Counted from the stretch's first letter, positions 44,874 through 54,328 are shown. The stretch is 64,000 nucleotides of DNA from Bacillus albus (GCF_001884185.1 NZ_MAOE01000102.1:30780-94779), one strand, 5' to 3'. Numbers and translations: made by a program. The notes: a model not told the origin generated them from the letters alone.

Positions 44874-47800
44874 TTGGGTAAGAGAGTTATTATAAAAGTT
44901 TTTACATTATTATCAGTACTGGCATTATTCCTTAATGTATTTTTACCAAGGGCTAGTGCAGAGGTTATGACACACGAGAAATATTCTATGGACTGGAGTT
45001 ATAGTAATAGTTTAGGCAAGTACATTCGAACTGAAATAATTAAAAATTCAAGCGGTCAAATTGCTTATTGCTTAACCCTTGGGCTAAAATCACCAAATGG
45101 TGAAGATCTTCCTGAAATGGGGAAAACAGATAATGTAGTATATAGAGTCCTATTAAACGGTTTCCCACAAAAAAGTGTCGAGCAGCTGGGAGTAGCTAAT
45201 CAGAATGAAGCACATTACGCGACTCAACTTGCGGTTTGGAATGCATTAGGTCAACTTGATATAAATGAATTGAAACATGTGAATAAAAATGTTGAAAAAG
45301 CAGCTAAGGCAATTATCAATGCTGCTAACAATAGTGGCGATACACAAGATATCTATATGAATGTTATCCCAGCTGAAAAGCAAAAAGCAGAATTAAAAGG
45401 TGAGTTCTTCGAAACGAATCTATATACAGTACAAACAAATGCTAAGAGTGGTTCTTATAAAGTAGTAGTGAAAAATGCACCTAATGGAGTAAAAATTGTT
45501 AGTGAAAATGGAGAAGTGAAAGATCAGCTTTCAGTTGGGGAAAAATTCCGTATCCAAATTCCTAAAGATACAAAAACAGGTGAATTTAATCTAAGTGTTG
45601 CGGCTAACTTAACTAAAGTTCAAGCAATTGCTTATCGTGGTACTGATACTGTTCAGAATGCTACAGTACTATTAGAAAGAAATGAAGAAAAGCTTAGTAG
45701 TGACCTTGCAGTAAATTGGGAAGCAGCCGGTTCTTTAAAAATTAAAAAGGTTGGCGAAAATGGTGAGGTTTTAGCTGGCGCAGTGTTTGAAGTTTTTAAT
45801 GTAAATAAAGAATCAGTTGGAAAAATCACAACTGGTGCTGATGGTACTGCAGAATTGAATAATATACCAATTGGTACTTATACTATAAAAGAAATTAAAG
45901 CGCCAACAGGCTATGTTTTAGAAGATAAACTACAAACTATTGAGGTAAAGACAGGAGAAACAGGAGCTATTCAAGTAGTAAACACCAAAGCAAAAGGGAA
46001 CATTGAAATAAAAAAGCTTAGTGATTCAGGTAAGGTGTTACATAATGTTGAATTCACTGTCTTTACTGAAGATGGAAAAGAAGTGCAAAAAGCGGTAACA
46101 AAAGAAAATGGAATTGCAAATGTTAATGGTCTTACGTTTGGTAAATATTATTTCTTAGAAACAAAAACACCTAATGGATATATTGGAAATAAAACAAAGT
46201 ATCCTTTTGAAATTAAAGAGCACAATAAAACACTTACTTTTACAGTAGAAAACACGGAAGTAAAAGGTAGTGTAAAACTATTAAAAGTAGATAACGAAGA
46301 TATTAGTAAAAAGTTAGAAGGTGCAGTATTCGAGCTAAAAGATGCAAGTGGAAAAGTAATTGGGGAATATAAGACAGATAAAAATGGCGAGATTAACGTC
46401 AAAGATTTAGCGTATGGTAAGTATTCATTTGTAGAAAAGACTTCTCCAAACGGTTACATTCTTGTTAAAGAACATATTTCGTTCGAAATAAAGGAACATG
46501 GAAAAATTATTGAGCTATTAGCAGTTAATCATCTTATCAAAGGTGATCTGGAAATTACAAAGGTAGATGTTGCGGATGGAAACAATAAGCTTCCAAATGC
46601 AGAATTTACGATTTATAACGAAGCAGGAAAAGAAGTAGTAAAAGGTAAAACAGATGATAAAGGTATCGCTAAATTTGAAAAGCTACCATTTGGAAAATAC
46701 ACATATAAAGAAATTGTTGCACCAAACGGTTATATCTTAAATGAAGAGACGTTTTCTTTTGAAATCAAAGAGAATGGTCAAATTATTAAACATATCGTCA
46801 AAGATGAGAAGATTCCTTCAATTAAAACAACAGCATCTGATAAAAAAGATGGTACAAAGGAAATGCACACTTCTAAGTCTGTAACAATCCAAGATAAAGT
46901 GGAATACAAAGACCTACAAGTAGGTAAAGAGTACACTTTAAAAGGTAAATTAATGGATAAAAAGACTAATAAACCATTAGTTGTAAATGGTAAAGAAGTA
47001 ACTGCTGAAACTAAATTTACACCAAAAGAAGCAAACGGATCTATCACACTAGATTTCACTTTTGATGCAACTGGTTTAGAAGAAAAAGAAGTAGTAGTAT
47101 TCGAAGAGTTACTGAAAGACGGAAAAGTTGTTACTACACATACTAATATCAATGATAAAGGTCAAACAGTTAAGTTCGTTAAGCCATCAGTAAAAACAAC
47201 TGCTACAAACAAAGCTGATGGTGGAAAAGAGATTCATTCAAAGGATTCTATCACTATCCAGGATAAAGTGGAGTACACTAACTTAGTTGTTGGTAAAGAG
47301 TACACTGTAAAAGGAAAATTAATGAACAAAGCTATTAACGAACCATTATTAATTGATGGTAAAGAAGTAACAGCTGAGACTAAATTTATTGCAAAAGAAA
47401 AGAACGGTTTTGTAACATTAGACTTTACTTTTGTTGGTGCTGAACAGCAAGGAAGAGAAGTAGTCGTGTTTGAAGACTTATTACATGAAGGTCAAGTAAT
47501 TGCAACTCATGCTGACATTAACGATGTAGGTCAAACAGTTCGATTTGTAGAACCTTCTATTAAAACGACAGCTACAAACAAAGCTGATGGTTCTAAAGAG
47601 TTAGATGCTTCTAAATCTGTAACAATCCAAGATAAAGTGGAATACAAAGACTTAATCGTGGGTAAAGAGTACGTTGTAAAAGGCAAACTAATAGATAAAG
47701 CAACAAAAAAAACATTATTAGTTGATGGAAAAGAAGTAACAGTGGAATCTAAATTTACAGCAAAAGAGAAAAATGGTTCTATCACACTCGATTTCACATT

Positions 47801-48155
47801 TAATGCTTCTGCATTACAAGGTAAAGAAGTGGTAGTGTTTGAAGAACTGTATCAAGATAATGTCTTGGTAGCTATACACGTTGACATCGAAGATAAGGGC
47901 CAAACAGTGAAATTTAAAGAAGTAAAACCGGAACAACCAAAACCAGAACAGCCGTATCAAGATAAAAACACTCCAACTTCAGAACAACCAAAAGAGCAAG
48001 TAAAAGAACAACCACAACCTAAGAAAGAAGTTCAATCTAAAGTTGGATGGTTACCGCAAACAGGTTCTGACCTTACAAGTTGGATCTATATGGCTGCAGG
48101 TGTATTACTTTTAATTATGGGTGGAGTTATTTTCTTAAAACGTAAAAACGCATAA
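44874..48155 (+). CDS. LPXTG cell-wall adhesin with thioester, CnaB (SpaA-like) and T-Q ester-bond (VaFE) domains
   Basis: 1093 residues from the TTG at 44874, eight bases after AGGGAGG. Signal peptide ends near ASAEV. The N-terminal thioester domain has the Cys in YCLTLGLKSP and the Gln motif in HYATQLAVWNAL, which form a Cys-Gln thioester that captures host or surface amines. Four CnaB/SpaA prealbumin-like repeats follow (GSLKIKKV, GNIEIKKL, GSVKLLKV, GDLEITKV starts). Three VaFE/T-Q ester-bond repeats come next, each with KTTAT...VEYKDL...VVVFEEL...DKGQTV. A Pro/Gln-rich stalk (KPEQPKPEQP) leads to LPQTG, a membrane helix and KRKNA, the sortase A signal. No sortase gene adjoins. Terminator at 48160-48201. 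Confidence 0.9.
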   Translation: MGKRVIIKVFTLLSVLALFLNVFLPRASAEVMTHEKYSMDWSYSNSLGKYIRTEIIKNSSGQIAYCLTLGLKSPNGEDLPEMGKTDNVVYRVLLNGFPQKSVEQLGVANQNEAHYATQLAVWNALGQLDINELKHVNKNVEKAAKAIINAANNSGDTQDIYMNVIPAEKQKAELKGEFFETNLYTVQTNAKSGSYKVVVKNAPNGVKIVSENGEVKDQLSVGEKFRIQIPKDTKTGEFNLSVAANLTKVQAIAYRGTDTVQNATVLLERNEEKLSSDLAVNWEAAGSLKIKKVGENGEVLAGAVFEVFNVNKESVGKITTGADGTAELNNIPIGTYTIKEIKAPTGYVLEDKLQTIEVKTGETGAIQVVNTKAKGNIEIKKLSDSGKVLHNVEFTVFTEDGKEVQKAVTKENGIANVNGLTFGKYYFLETKTPNGYIGNKTKYPFEIKEHNKTLTFTVENTEVKGSVKLLKVDNEDISKKLEGAVFELKDASGKVIGEYKTDKNGEINVKDLAYGKYSFVEKTSPNGYILVKEHISFEIKEHGKIIELLAVNHLIKGDLEITKVDVADGNNKLPNAEFTIYNEAGKEVVKGKTDDKGIAKFEKLPFGKYTYKEIVAPNGYILNEETFSFEIKENGQIIKHIVKDEKIPSIKTTASDKKDGTKEMHTSKSVTIQDKVEYKDLQVGKEYTLKGKLMDKKTNKPLVVNGKEVTAETKFTPKEANGSITLDFTFDATGLEEKEVVVFEELLKDGKVVTTHTNINDKGQTVKFVKPSVKTTATNKADGGKEIHSKDSITIQDKVEYTNLVVGKEYTVKGKLMNKAINEPLLIDGKEVTAETKFIAKEKNGFVTLDFTFVGAEQQGREVVVFEDLLHEGQVIATHADINDVGQTVRFVEPSIKTTATNKADGSKELDASKSVTIQDKVEYKDLIVGKEYVVKGKLIDKATKKTLLVDGKEVTVESKFTAKEKNGSITLDFTFNASALQGKEVVVFEELYQDNVLVAIHVDIEDKGQTVKFKEVKPEQPKPEQPYQDKNTPTSEQPKEQVKEQPQPKKEVQSKVGWLPQTGSDLTSWIYMAAGVLLLIMGGVIFLKRKNA

Positions 48156-48159
48156 AAAT

Positions 48160-48201
48160 TAAAAATAAGCACATCTGTTTTTACAGGATGTGCTTATTTT
48201 T
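48160..48201 (+). terminator. Terminator of the adhesin gene
   Basis: AAAAATAAGCACATC and GATGTGCTTATTTTT arms. Confidence 0.8.
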
Positions 48202-49299
48202 ATGTTAATAAATTACTCCTATTTACAGTATTTTAATCTATTTGACTATTTTTGAGTTGTTGTAATAATTCCAGGACAGCAAAACAGTCAGCAGCTTCTC
48301 GGTGTTTAATCGTTACTTCCCACGCATCACTTAATGAAATCTATCTTTTTGAATCTTATAGGTATGTGTAAAAAAAGAGCGGAATAAATCTCAAATTGAA
48401 AAGAATACTTATGTCATTGAGACGGAAGAAAAAATTTAGAAGTTATATTTTGCAACCTGTATTAAAATCAAATTTAGCGGAATGCTCCTCTAAACCAAGT
48501 ACAATATAAAAGTACTAAAGGAAACACTCTATTTCGACATCATAAATATTCAAGTTTTGTGAAAAATACAATCCATTTAGTCTTAAGCGATTAAAGCTAT
48601 TTGTTTTGTATTAAAGTGTATTTGTATACTGGATATGTCCTATAAGCAATCATGTAATCAAATATTAATATGTATAGTTGAATGTATCTGAAACTAAAAG
48701 ATATTCAGACTGATGAAGGTAAAGTGAATGAAGTATTTTGTTACATGAGAATATAAGTTAATATGAAGAGGTGAAAAAACACGTTGAAACTTCGCACGAA
48801 ATACCAATTTTACGAACAATAAAGGGGTTAAATAAAAATCTAATAACAGTATCTAGGGCTTTCGAGCTTAGTTGCATGAATCTTAGTATGTTGGTATGTA
48901 CCTATATAATTCATACTTTATATAGAAATTATTAAATTTTGAATAACTCATTACTAATTTTTATAGTAAATTACATTTCACTTTATAAGATTTTTTCTCA
49001 TGTTGACCTAATTAAATCCCCATAATTATGATTATATAAACCAATTTATATTTTTATAAAGACTTTTAAACTATATTCATGTATTGATCTTTTGTATGAA
49101 TTTATATATCAAATTTGTTTTATTTTGCATACATTTATATCTAGTTTTTGCACTAATTTTTATGGTCAAATACAAATTTCTAGCTTAATTATCTATAATT
49201 TTTACTTGAGTAAATACATTATTCCATTCACTATTGAGTATTTTTAGCATCTCATAATTTAATTATGTAAATAAGTTTGTGTAAAAATTGAATTTAATG
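48202..49299. other. AT-rich intergenic region upstream of the recombinase
   Basis: About 1.1 kb, very AT-rich, no supportable gene. It could hold a replication or recombination site connected with the XerS-like gene, but I saw no iteron array or clear dif-like sequence. Confidence 0.35.
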
Positions 49300-49333
49300 C
49301 GAACTTGTGTTCGATTCTCTTTTCTGTTATAGT
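49300..49333 (+). promoter_or_regulatory. LexA (SOS) box overlapping the xerS-like promoter
   Basis: CGAACTTGTGTTCG (49300-49313) is a perfect Bacillus LexA/DinR box (CGAACNNNNGTTCG). The -35 TTGTGT (49305-49310) lies inside it, followed by a 17-base spacer and the -10 TATAGT (49328-49333). The gene starts 18 bases later. Confidence 0.85.
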
Positions 49334-49351
49334 ATATATGAGGTGATATTT

Positions 49352-50428
49352 ATGGATTACAGTAAACAACGTCAAAAATCTGTACATCGTAAGAAATTAT
49401 ACGAGAATTTAAATGAAATGCCCTTTTACATAGAAGAATTTGTGGAGTACAAAGAATTGCATGATGCCTCTCCCTCCACCCTACTAAATTATGTATATGA
49501 TTTTAGAGTCTTCTTTAATTGGCTATTATCTGAACAAATTATTGAATTTAAGCCCATTAAAGACATATCTTTCTCTGATTTGGAGAATTTAAAGAAAAAA
49601 GATGTTGAGAACTTTATGAGGTTTCTAAAACTACAACAAAACATGCAGAATTCCTCTGTTAACAGAAAAATTTCGGCCTTAAAGTCTTTATTTAAGTACC
49701 TCACCTCCCTATCAGAGAATGAAGATGGAGAATGCTATTTTTATAGAAATGTAATGGCTAAAATTGAAATACATAAAGATAAAGAAACATTAAATGCTCG
49801 TGCAAAACGTATGAGATCTAAAATATTCCATAATGATGATGATCAAGAATTTCTGAATTATGTTAAGTACGAACATGAAAAATCTTTAACAAAACATCAA
49901 TTATTCTATTTCCTGAGAGATAAGGAGCGTGATGTAGCTATCCTCTCCCTCTTTCTTGGTAGTGGTATTCGTGTAAGTGAATTGGCCGATCTCCGCATGG
50001 AAGATATAAATTTAAAGGAAAGATTAATTGATGTAATCCGAAAAGGAAACAAAGAAGATTCCGTTTGGATTACCCCAATTGCATTAAATGATCTTGAAAA
50101 ATATATGGAGATTAGAGCTAACAAATATGCTCCAGGGAAAGAATTACAAAATGTATTCTTATCTAAGTATAAACATACTGCACAGCCTCTTTCTGTTAGG
50201 GCTATCCAAGATATAGTAGAAAAATATACTAAAGCCTATGGTAAAAAAATGTCCCCTCATAAATTAAGGCACACATTGGCAAATAAATTATACATGGAAG
50301 AAAAAGACTCGTTACAAGTGATGCAGCAACTTGGGCATACGAGTCAAGATACAGCTTTGCTATATACACAACTTGGGGAAACAACTATTAAAGATAGTTT
50401 AGGCAGAATAGGAAAGAAAAAAGAATAA
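49352..50428 (+). CDS. XerS-like tyrosine recombinase, SOS-controlled
   Basis: 358 residues from the ATG at 49352, with GAGGTGA upstream. Length and N-terminus (MDYSKQRQKSVHRKKLYENL) fit single-subunit XerS-type recombinases, which in streptococci resolve chromosome dimers at difSL. Active site: Arg in GSGIRVSELADL, HKLRHTLANKL, LGHTSQDT and Tyr in LLYTQLG. It would act alone, unlike XerC/XerD. Bacilli normally use CodV/RipX, so this copy is probably plasmid- or element-borne and resolves multimers. A perfect LexA box covers the promoter. Terminator at 50427-50465. Confidence 0.85.
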   Translation: MDYSKQRQKSVHRKKLYENLNEMPFYIEEFVEYKELHDASPSTLLNYVYDFRVFFNWLLSEQIIEFKPIKDISFSDLENLKKKDVENFMRFLKLQQNMQNSSVNRKISALKSLFKYLTSLSENEDGECYFYRNVMAKIEIHKDKETLNARAKRMRSKIFHNDDDQEFLNYVKYEHEKSLTKHQLFYFLRDKERDVAILSLFLGSGIRVSELADLRMEDINLKERLIDVIRKGNKEDSVWITPIALNDLEKYMEIRANKYAPGKELQNVFLSKYKHTAQPLSVRAIQDIVEKYTKAYGKKMSPHKLRHTLANKLYMEEKDSLQVMQQLGHTSQDTALLYTQLGETTIKDSLGRIGKKKE

Positions 50429-50465
50429 AAGTTCAGCAATTTTGCATTGTTGAACTTTTATTCTT
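50427..50465 (+). terminator. Terminator of the xerS-like gene
   Basis: AAAAGTTCAGCAA and TTGTTGAACTTTT arms. Confidence 0.75.
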
Positions 50466-50755
50466 TTACAGACTTATTAGGATTTAAATTCTATTTATTA
50501 TTCGTTTAAATTTTATTTTATTATGTAAAAAATACATAATTTGAATCCTTCTATAATTGGTATATAAAGACTATCTCTTGATGGATTATATGAAAATTTT
50601 AGATTCCTACACTTGTTGTTTACATTAAATACACTTTTAACGAACAGTTTGATGATGGAATAGATAAAAGATTTGTGCAGCGACTAGATACAAACTAAAT
50701 TACGCACACTTTGGTTATTTTCAACCCAAGTGTGCGCAAGAGGAGAAGTGGTTTA
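50466..50755. other. Intergenic region with a hairpin
   Basis: GCACACTTTGGTT...AACCCAAGTGTGC at 50704-50736 is a 12-13 bp hairpin near the 3' end of the minus-strand pseudogene. No gene otherwise. Confidence 0.4.
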
Positions 50756-51566
50756 TTACTCTATTTCTCTAGCAAGGTATTTAGTTAGGGCCATAATACG
50801 ATCTATCCAATATAACGCTTCAGCTTCGCTTAAATCAGAGTTAATTGTACAACCATGAAGAACATCTGGAGTTTTGTCATGAATTAGGTCCCAAATCATT
50901 TTTGCATCACCAATAATTTTTCTTGGGATGTTATATTCGGTTTGAATATATTTTATGGCATCTTCAAACTTTTTGGTATCAGAGTAATACTTAAGTTGTG
51001 CTTCTAAAGCTGATATGCTATCTCTTAAAGCATCCTTCCTCGAACGAGTTTCTGAAATTTCTTGTAGCTGTTTCTTAGCCTGTGTTAGATGTTTAATAAC
51101 GTTTATTTGTTCAGTAGAAACTTCTGTTATGGCTTCCTCAATAGCATCCGCTCGACTTTCAGTTCCTTCTGCTACCACCCATATATATCCGCTAAAGAAA
51201 GTGGACTCTATAAAAATCCAAATGAAATTTCCTTTAGAACATCATTAATGTCATCAAGTTCTATGTCGGTTACTTTCACAATTTCAGCTACAGTATCTAG
51301 TATTATGTCGAAATTTTTAGTTTTCAATTTTCTAATATACGAATCTAAATCCTCTTGAAGATAGATATATCCCGTGTTAGTAGTTGATCTTGTAGGGATA
51401 TAATATCACAGGCTGCTTTAAGAATTCCTACCGGATATTCATCGGAAATTGCTTTTCCTTCAATTAATCCATGAAATGCATCAAAAAAATTGTTAGGTAA
51501 GTGATCATAGTAGTAAGTATCACTTTGATAGTCTTTATAATCAGGGTGTGTTTCTTTGAATTTCAT
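50756..51566 (-). pseudogene. Hypothetical plasmid-type protein broken by two frameshifts
   Basis: Three consecutive frames form one protein of about 265 residues. The first (start 51566) has MKFKETHPDYKDYQSDTYYY to SLQDQLLTRD; the second continues IYLQEDLDSYIRKLKTKNFD to LKEISFGFL; the third continues ESTFFSGYIWVVAEGTESRA to the TAA at 50756. Shifts fall at about 51362 and 51212. The last part is a coiled coil (VIKHLTQAKKQLQEISETRS) followed by a compact helical domain (LHGCTINSDLSEAEALYWID). No family recognised. Separate reports of the two end pieces as genes would be misleading. Confidence 0.6.
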
Positions 51567-51653
51567 TTTTTTCCTGCTAAAGCATTATTACTCCGCGCTT
51601 ATATAATTATAATATAAAGATTTATAGAATTAAAAATTTAAGTATGTTAAATA

Positions 51654-52166
51654 TCAACGTTTAAAAAAACGTTTTGCATTAAATGAGGTTAGTTCATCAT
51701 CTATAAATTCATAAGTAGCTGGATCCTTGCGTTTTCTGTTTTTAATAATATCCATTAGTTTTTCCATAAATGATTTGTTATTATCAACTTTTTTAAAATG
51801 ACAAACTCTACAAATCATATCATTAGTTTCAAATACATTTAATACGATTTTTTCTTTTCCCAACTTCTTTGCAATACAAGTACGATGCTGGCCATCTCCA
51901 AATGCTACATGTCCACAATTATAAAGATAAGCATTTATTCTTGTATTTTTATTAAACCAATCTTCTTTAATCATATGAGCAGCTAAGAGTCTACAATAGT
52001 CAACTGAACCATCACCGAAACGTAGATTTTTTTCGCGTTTTTTTATTTCTTGATACTGTTCATCGTTTAAATGTAAAGAACAAATACCTGTTCGTACTTT
52101 AAAGCAATCATATTTTCCCAATCTAAAAGCGTATGAGTATTCTTGAGGATTGATGCTTTTTGTCAA
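51654..52166 (-). CDS. ParB-like (DGQHR) small protein
   Basis: 170 residues from a TTG at 52166, with GGGAGTG upstream. The motif AFGDGQHRTCIAKKLG (about residues 88-103) matches the DGQHR/ParB-N family, whose Gln-His-Arg loop binds CTP or nucleic acid in relatives. Cys and His pairs (ICRVCHF) may bind a metal. The C-terminal 40 residues are basic. No ParA partner is adjacent, so partition is not implied. It is next to a decayed plasmid-type gene and a 16-bp palindrome. Confidence 0.55.
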   Translation of the reverse strand: MTKSINPQEYSYAFRLGKYDCFKVRTGICSLHLNDEQYQEIKKREKNLRFGDGSVDYCRLLAAHMIKEDWFNKNTRINAYLYNCGHVAFGDGQHRTCIAKKLGKEKIVLNVFETNDMICRVCHFKKVDNNKSFMEKLMDIIKNRKRKDPATYEFIDDELTSFNAKRFFKR

Positions 52167-52224
52167 ATAGTGTCACTCCCATCCAAATATTAGTAGTTAG
52201 ATTATATCATATATTTCCCATCAT

Positions 52225-52262
52225 CCAAGTGTTCGTTAAATGTGAATTTAACGAACACTTGG
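52225..52262. repeat. 16-bp perfect inverted repeat
   Basis: CCAAGTGTTCGTTAAA, a six-base loop TGTGAA, then the exact complement. It lies just upstream of the DGQHR gene and is followed by a second small hairpin with T-run at about 52267-52290 (GGAGAGTTAATCTCCCC). The sequence GTTCGTTAAA..TTTAACGAAC is a candidate operator or terminator. Confidence 0.75.
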
Positions 52263-52296
52263 AAAAAGGAGAGTTAATCTCCCCTTTTTGATGTAA

Positions 52297-52352
52297 TTGT
52301 ACAAAGACATGAAAGTCTAAACTAATTAGACAAGAAAATCTAAACTAAAATT
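52297..52352. repeat. Repeat unit shared with 53928-53999
   Basis: TGTACAAAGACATGAAAGTC..TAAACT and GACAAGAAAATCTAAACTAA match TGTAGAAAGACATGAATCTC..TAAACT and GACAGGAAAATCCAAACTAA at the second site in the same order. Probably the end of an unidentified mobile element. Confidence 0.45.
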
Positions 52353-52508
52353 TTTGATTTTATATAGTATCCATTTAACCTAATGTTAAACCAAATAAAT
52401 AAATTCGAAAGAATATAATTTATTTAAAGAAAAATCCCCAAAAATATGAATTTTTAGGGATTAAATGCATTATACGTATAAATGGTTTACCACTTGTTTT
52501 ATTTTTTG

Positions 52509-52700
52509 TTGATATTAGTAATTAAACGAATTTCTTCTGCTTTTAGTTCAGTTGATTTCACGTTAGGTGACTACCCTACTTCCCCCAACAATTCTATTGC
52601 AACTGCATCTTTACAAGTTCGTTTACCGAAGTATAGGATTACTTTTCTCAATTTATTTGATTTAGTACAATTACTAAAATATCTACCAAAAACATGTATA
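52509..52700 (-). pseudogene. Possible decayed minus-strand gene with one in-frame stop
   Basis: The minus strand reads HVFGRYFSNCTKSNKLRKVI, continues LYFGKRTCKDAVAIELLGEV then a TAG, and resumes SPNVKSTELKAEEIRLITN to a TAA. The protein pattern continues across the stop and is more protein-like than the plus-strand 78-codon frame on the same DNA. No start or family recognised. Confidence 0.3.
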
Positions 52701-52827
52701 AATCACTTGTTATTATAAAAGAGTATTTTTTTATAGTTAACTTTTGAGTATTAAATAATGCAATTCTAGACTGATAACCTTTGAATTTTATATATTGTTC
52801 AAAGAAATAATCATGGTGACTCCTAAT

Positions 52828-53529
52828 TTAATGCGCCATCATCTCGTGCGCAATACCATGTCCATTCATATCCAATGGGTAGTAGGTAGGCCAGTGTATG
52901 ACTTCATCGAATAAAGCTTCACGATCGTCACCCCAATACAAGTGGTAGTGATCAGCTTTATTCGGATAAATACCATGATCACTAAATTGAATATACTGAG
53001 GAACTCCTTCTGTTTTTTCTGCTAGTTTAAATATGTATCTTACACCTCTATTCCCTGCATCATATGTCAAAATTTTGTACCCATCATAGATATATTTACC
53101 AGAATATTCTTCTTTGTTTTTGTAGAATGTTACAGTATCTTCTTGAATCACGATACGGTTGACATCTGTTTGATATCCTTCATTATAATACTCCTTATAT
53201 TCTTTGGCTGACATTTTACCTTTATGTTTCGCTTTGTAAGCAAATACCTCATCAAGCGTTCCATCTTGTAAATATGGATATACCGATTGCCAGTCTCCTT
53301 TCCAATCGGAGAGTGATCGATCCTTCACTTGGTTGTCTTCGAAATACCCTTCATAAATTTTTTCTGTTGCTTCATCATGATCATGACTGTGATCGTGTTC
53401 ATTTTCGTGTGTATGACTTTCAGATGTTTGCTCTTGCTTTTTAGATGAACCTGAAGTCTGACAGCCTACTAACACTAACATTGAACTAATAGTTAATATA
53501 CCTACCATCTTGGTAAATGCAATTTTCAT
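52828..53529 (-). CDS. zinT: ZinT-like zinc-binding lipoprotein
   Basis: 233 residues from the ATG at 53529 (GGAGG upstream); a longer frame would start inside the Zur box. Signal peptide with lipobox LVGC (about residue 22), then a His-rich linker (SHTHENEHDHSHDHDEA), then the ZinT/YodA domain: YEGYFEDNQVKDRSLSDWKG, DWQSVYPYL, and metal-ligand His in DHGIYPNKADHYHLYWG. ZinT proteins capture zinc (or cadmium) outside the membrane and pass it to ZnuA-type transporters. A perfect Zur box covers its promoter, so it is made under zinc starvation. In B. subtilis the equivalent domain is fused to ZnuA (AdcA type) or free; here it is free. Confidence 0.85.
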   Translation of the reverse strand: MKIAFTKMVGILTISSMLVLVGCQTSGSSKKQEQTSESHTHENEHDHSHDHDEATEKIYEGYFEDNQVKDRSLSDWKGDWQSVYPYLQDGTLDEVFAYKAKHKGKMSAKEYKEYYNEGYQTDVNRIVIQEDTVTFYKNKEEYSGKYIYDGYKILTYDAGNRGVRYIFKLAEKTEGVPQYIQFSDHGIYPNKADHYHLYWGDDREALFDEVIHWPTYYPLDMNGHGIAHEMMAH

Positions 53530-53542
53530 TATAAAACCTCCA

Positions 53543-53570
53543 TTTAAATCGTAATGATTACGATTTAAAT
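53543..53570. promoter_or_regulatory. Zur box
   Basis: TCGTAATGATTACGA at 53549-53563 is a perfect 7-1-7 match to the Bacillus Zur box, inside a longer 13-1-13 or better palindrome (TTTAAATCG...). It is 20 bases upstream of the ZinT start. Confidence 0.9.
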
Positions 53571-53894
53571 TATACATATGTCTTGTGTAAACATCAACTG
53601 AAAAATAACCCAATATTAATAAATGGATTATCCTATATGTAAATCTTTGGAGATTATTACAAGTATGGTGCAAAAGCTTCTGGACAATTGCAATGAGTCT
53701 ATATAACCACTTAGCTTTTTATTTTAATTTCTACTGATATACTCAGGAAACTTAATAAGATGAAAGTTAACTATCATCTTATTGCATTATTACTAGCTAA
53801 GTAGCTTAGAGTTCCTTGTCCTGTTATTAAGACAAGAAATTACCTACAAAATTTATGATAATGGCTATTTACCAACGTTTATTCATGGGATTAT

Positions 53895-53953
53895 AGTTTA
53901 GAGATTCATGTCCTTGTACATGTAAATTGTAGAAAGACATGAATCTCTAAACT
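53895..53953. repeat. 18-bp perfect inverted repeat
   Basis: AGTTTAGAGATTCATGTC (53895-53912) and GACATGAATCTCTAAACT (53936-53953), loop 23 bases. It overlaps the repeat shared with 52297-52352 and lies beside the truncated IS231 copy. Confidence 0.8.
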
Positions 53954-53999
53954 TTCATTTTTGAAAATTGATTGGGACAGGAAAATCCAAACTAAAATC

Positions 54000-54221
54000 T
54001 TATAGAACTACAGAACTAAATACATGTAATCTTGTTTGAGCGGTATGAGCTATGTTTTTGCTTAACCAAACACAAAGAGCCACTAAGTCTTGTGCACGAT
54101 ATTTACTCCTTCGTTGTACAAACCCTATCTTTCTAGCTAACTGATCCAAAGCATGTGGTGACATATGTCGCTGTAATTCTTCAGTAAACAATTCGAATTC
54201 ATCAGAAATCGATAAATCCAT
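54000..54221 (-). pseudogene. N-terminal remnant of an IS231-family transposase
   Basis: The minus strand starts MDLSISDEFELFTEELQRHM and continues SPHALDQLARKIGFVQRRSK to LCVWLSKNIAHTA, clearly homologous to the first 60 residues of the intact transposase at 42053. Alignment is lost after that and the frame ends at 54000. The DDE domain is absent. Its left inverted repeat is present upstream at 54299-54328. Confidence 0.85.
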
Positions 54222-54298
54222 ACTAAAAACGCCATCCTTTCTGTATGTTTCTACAAAAAGAATAGCGTATCTTTGCATTTTGAGGAAGTTTAGTTTTG

Positions 54299-54328
54299 TT
54301 AGCTTGATAGCGATCTGGTGCTACCCCA
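54299..54328 (-). mobile_element. IS231 left inverted repeat of the truncated copy
   Basis: The minus strand reads TGGGGTAGCACCAGATCGCT..ATCAAGCTAAC, matching the terminal repeat of the complete element. It lies about 80 bases before the transposase start, as in the intact copy. Confidence 0.75.

Noticed and set aside
46148-47797. Antisense frames of 84-124 codons in the adhesin gene
   Set aside because: They are shadows of the repetitive CnaB and VaFE coding sequence and have no start signals.
48202-49299. Replication origin next to the XerS-like gene
   Set aside because: The region is AT-rich, but no iterons, no DnaA box cluster and no Rep gene are visible, so origin status cannot be claimed.
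52482-52718. 78-codon plus-strand frame
   Set aside because: No ribosome binding site, and the opposite strand gives a more convincing, though interrupted, protein.
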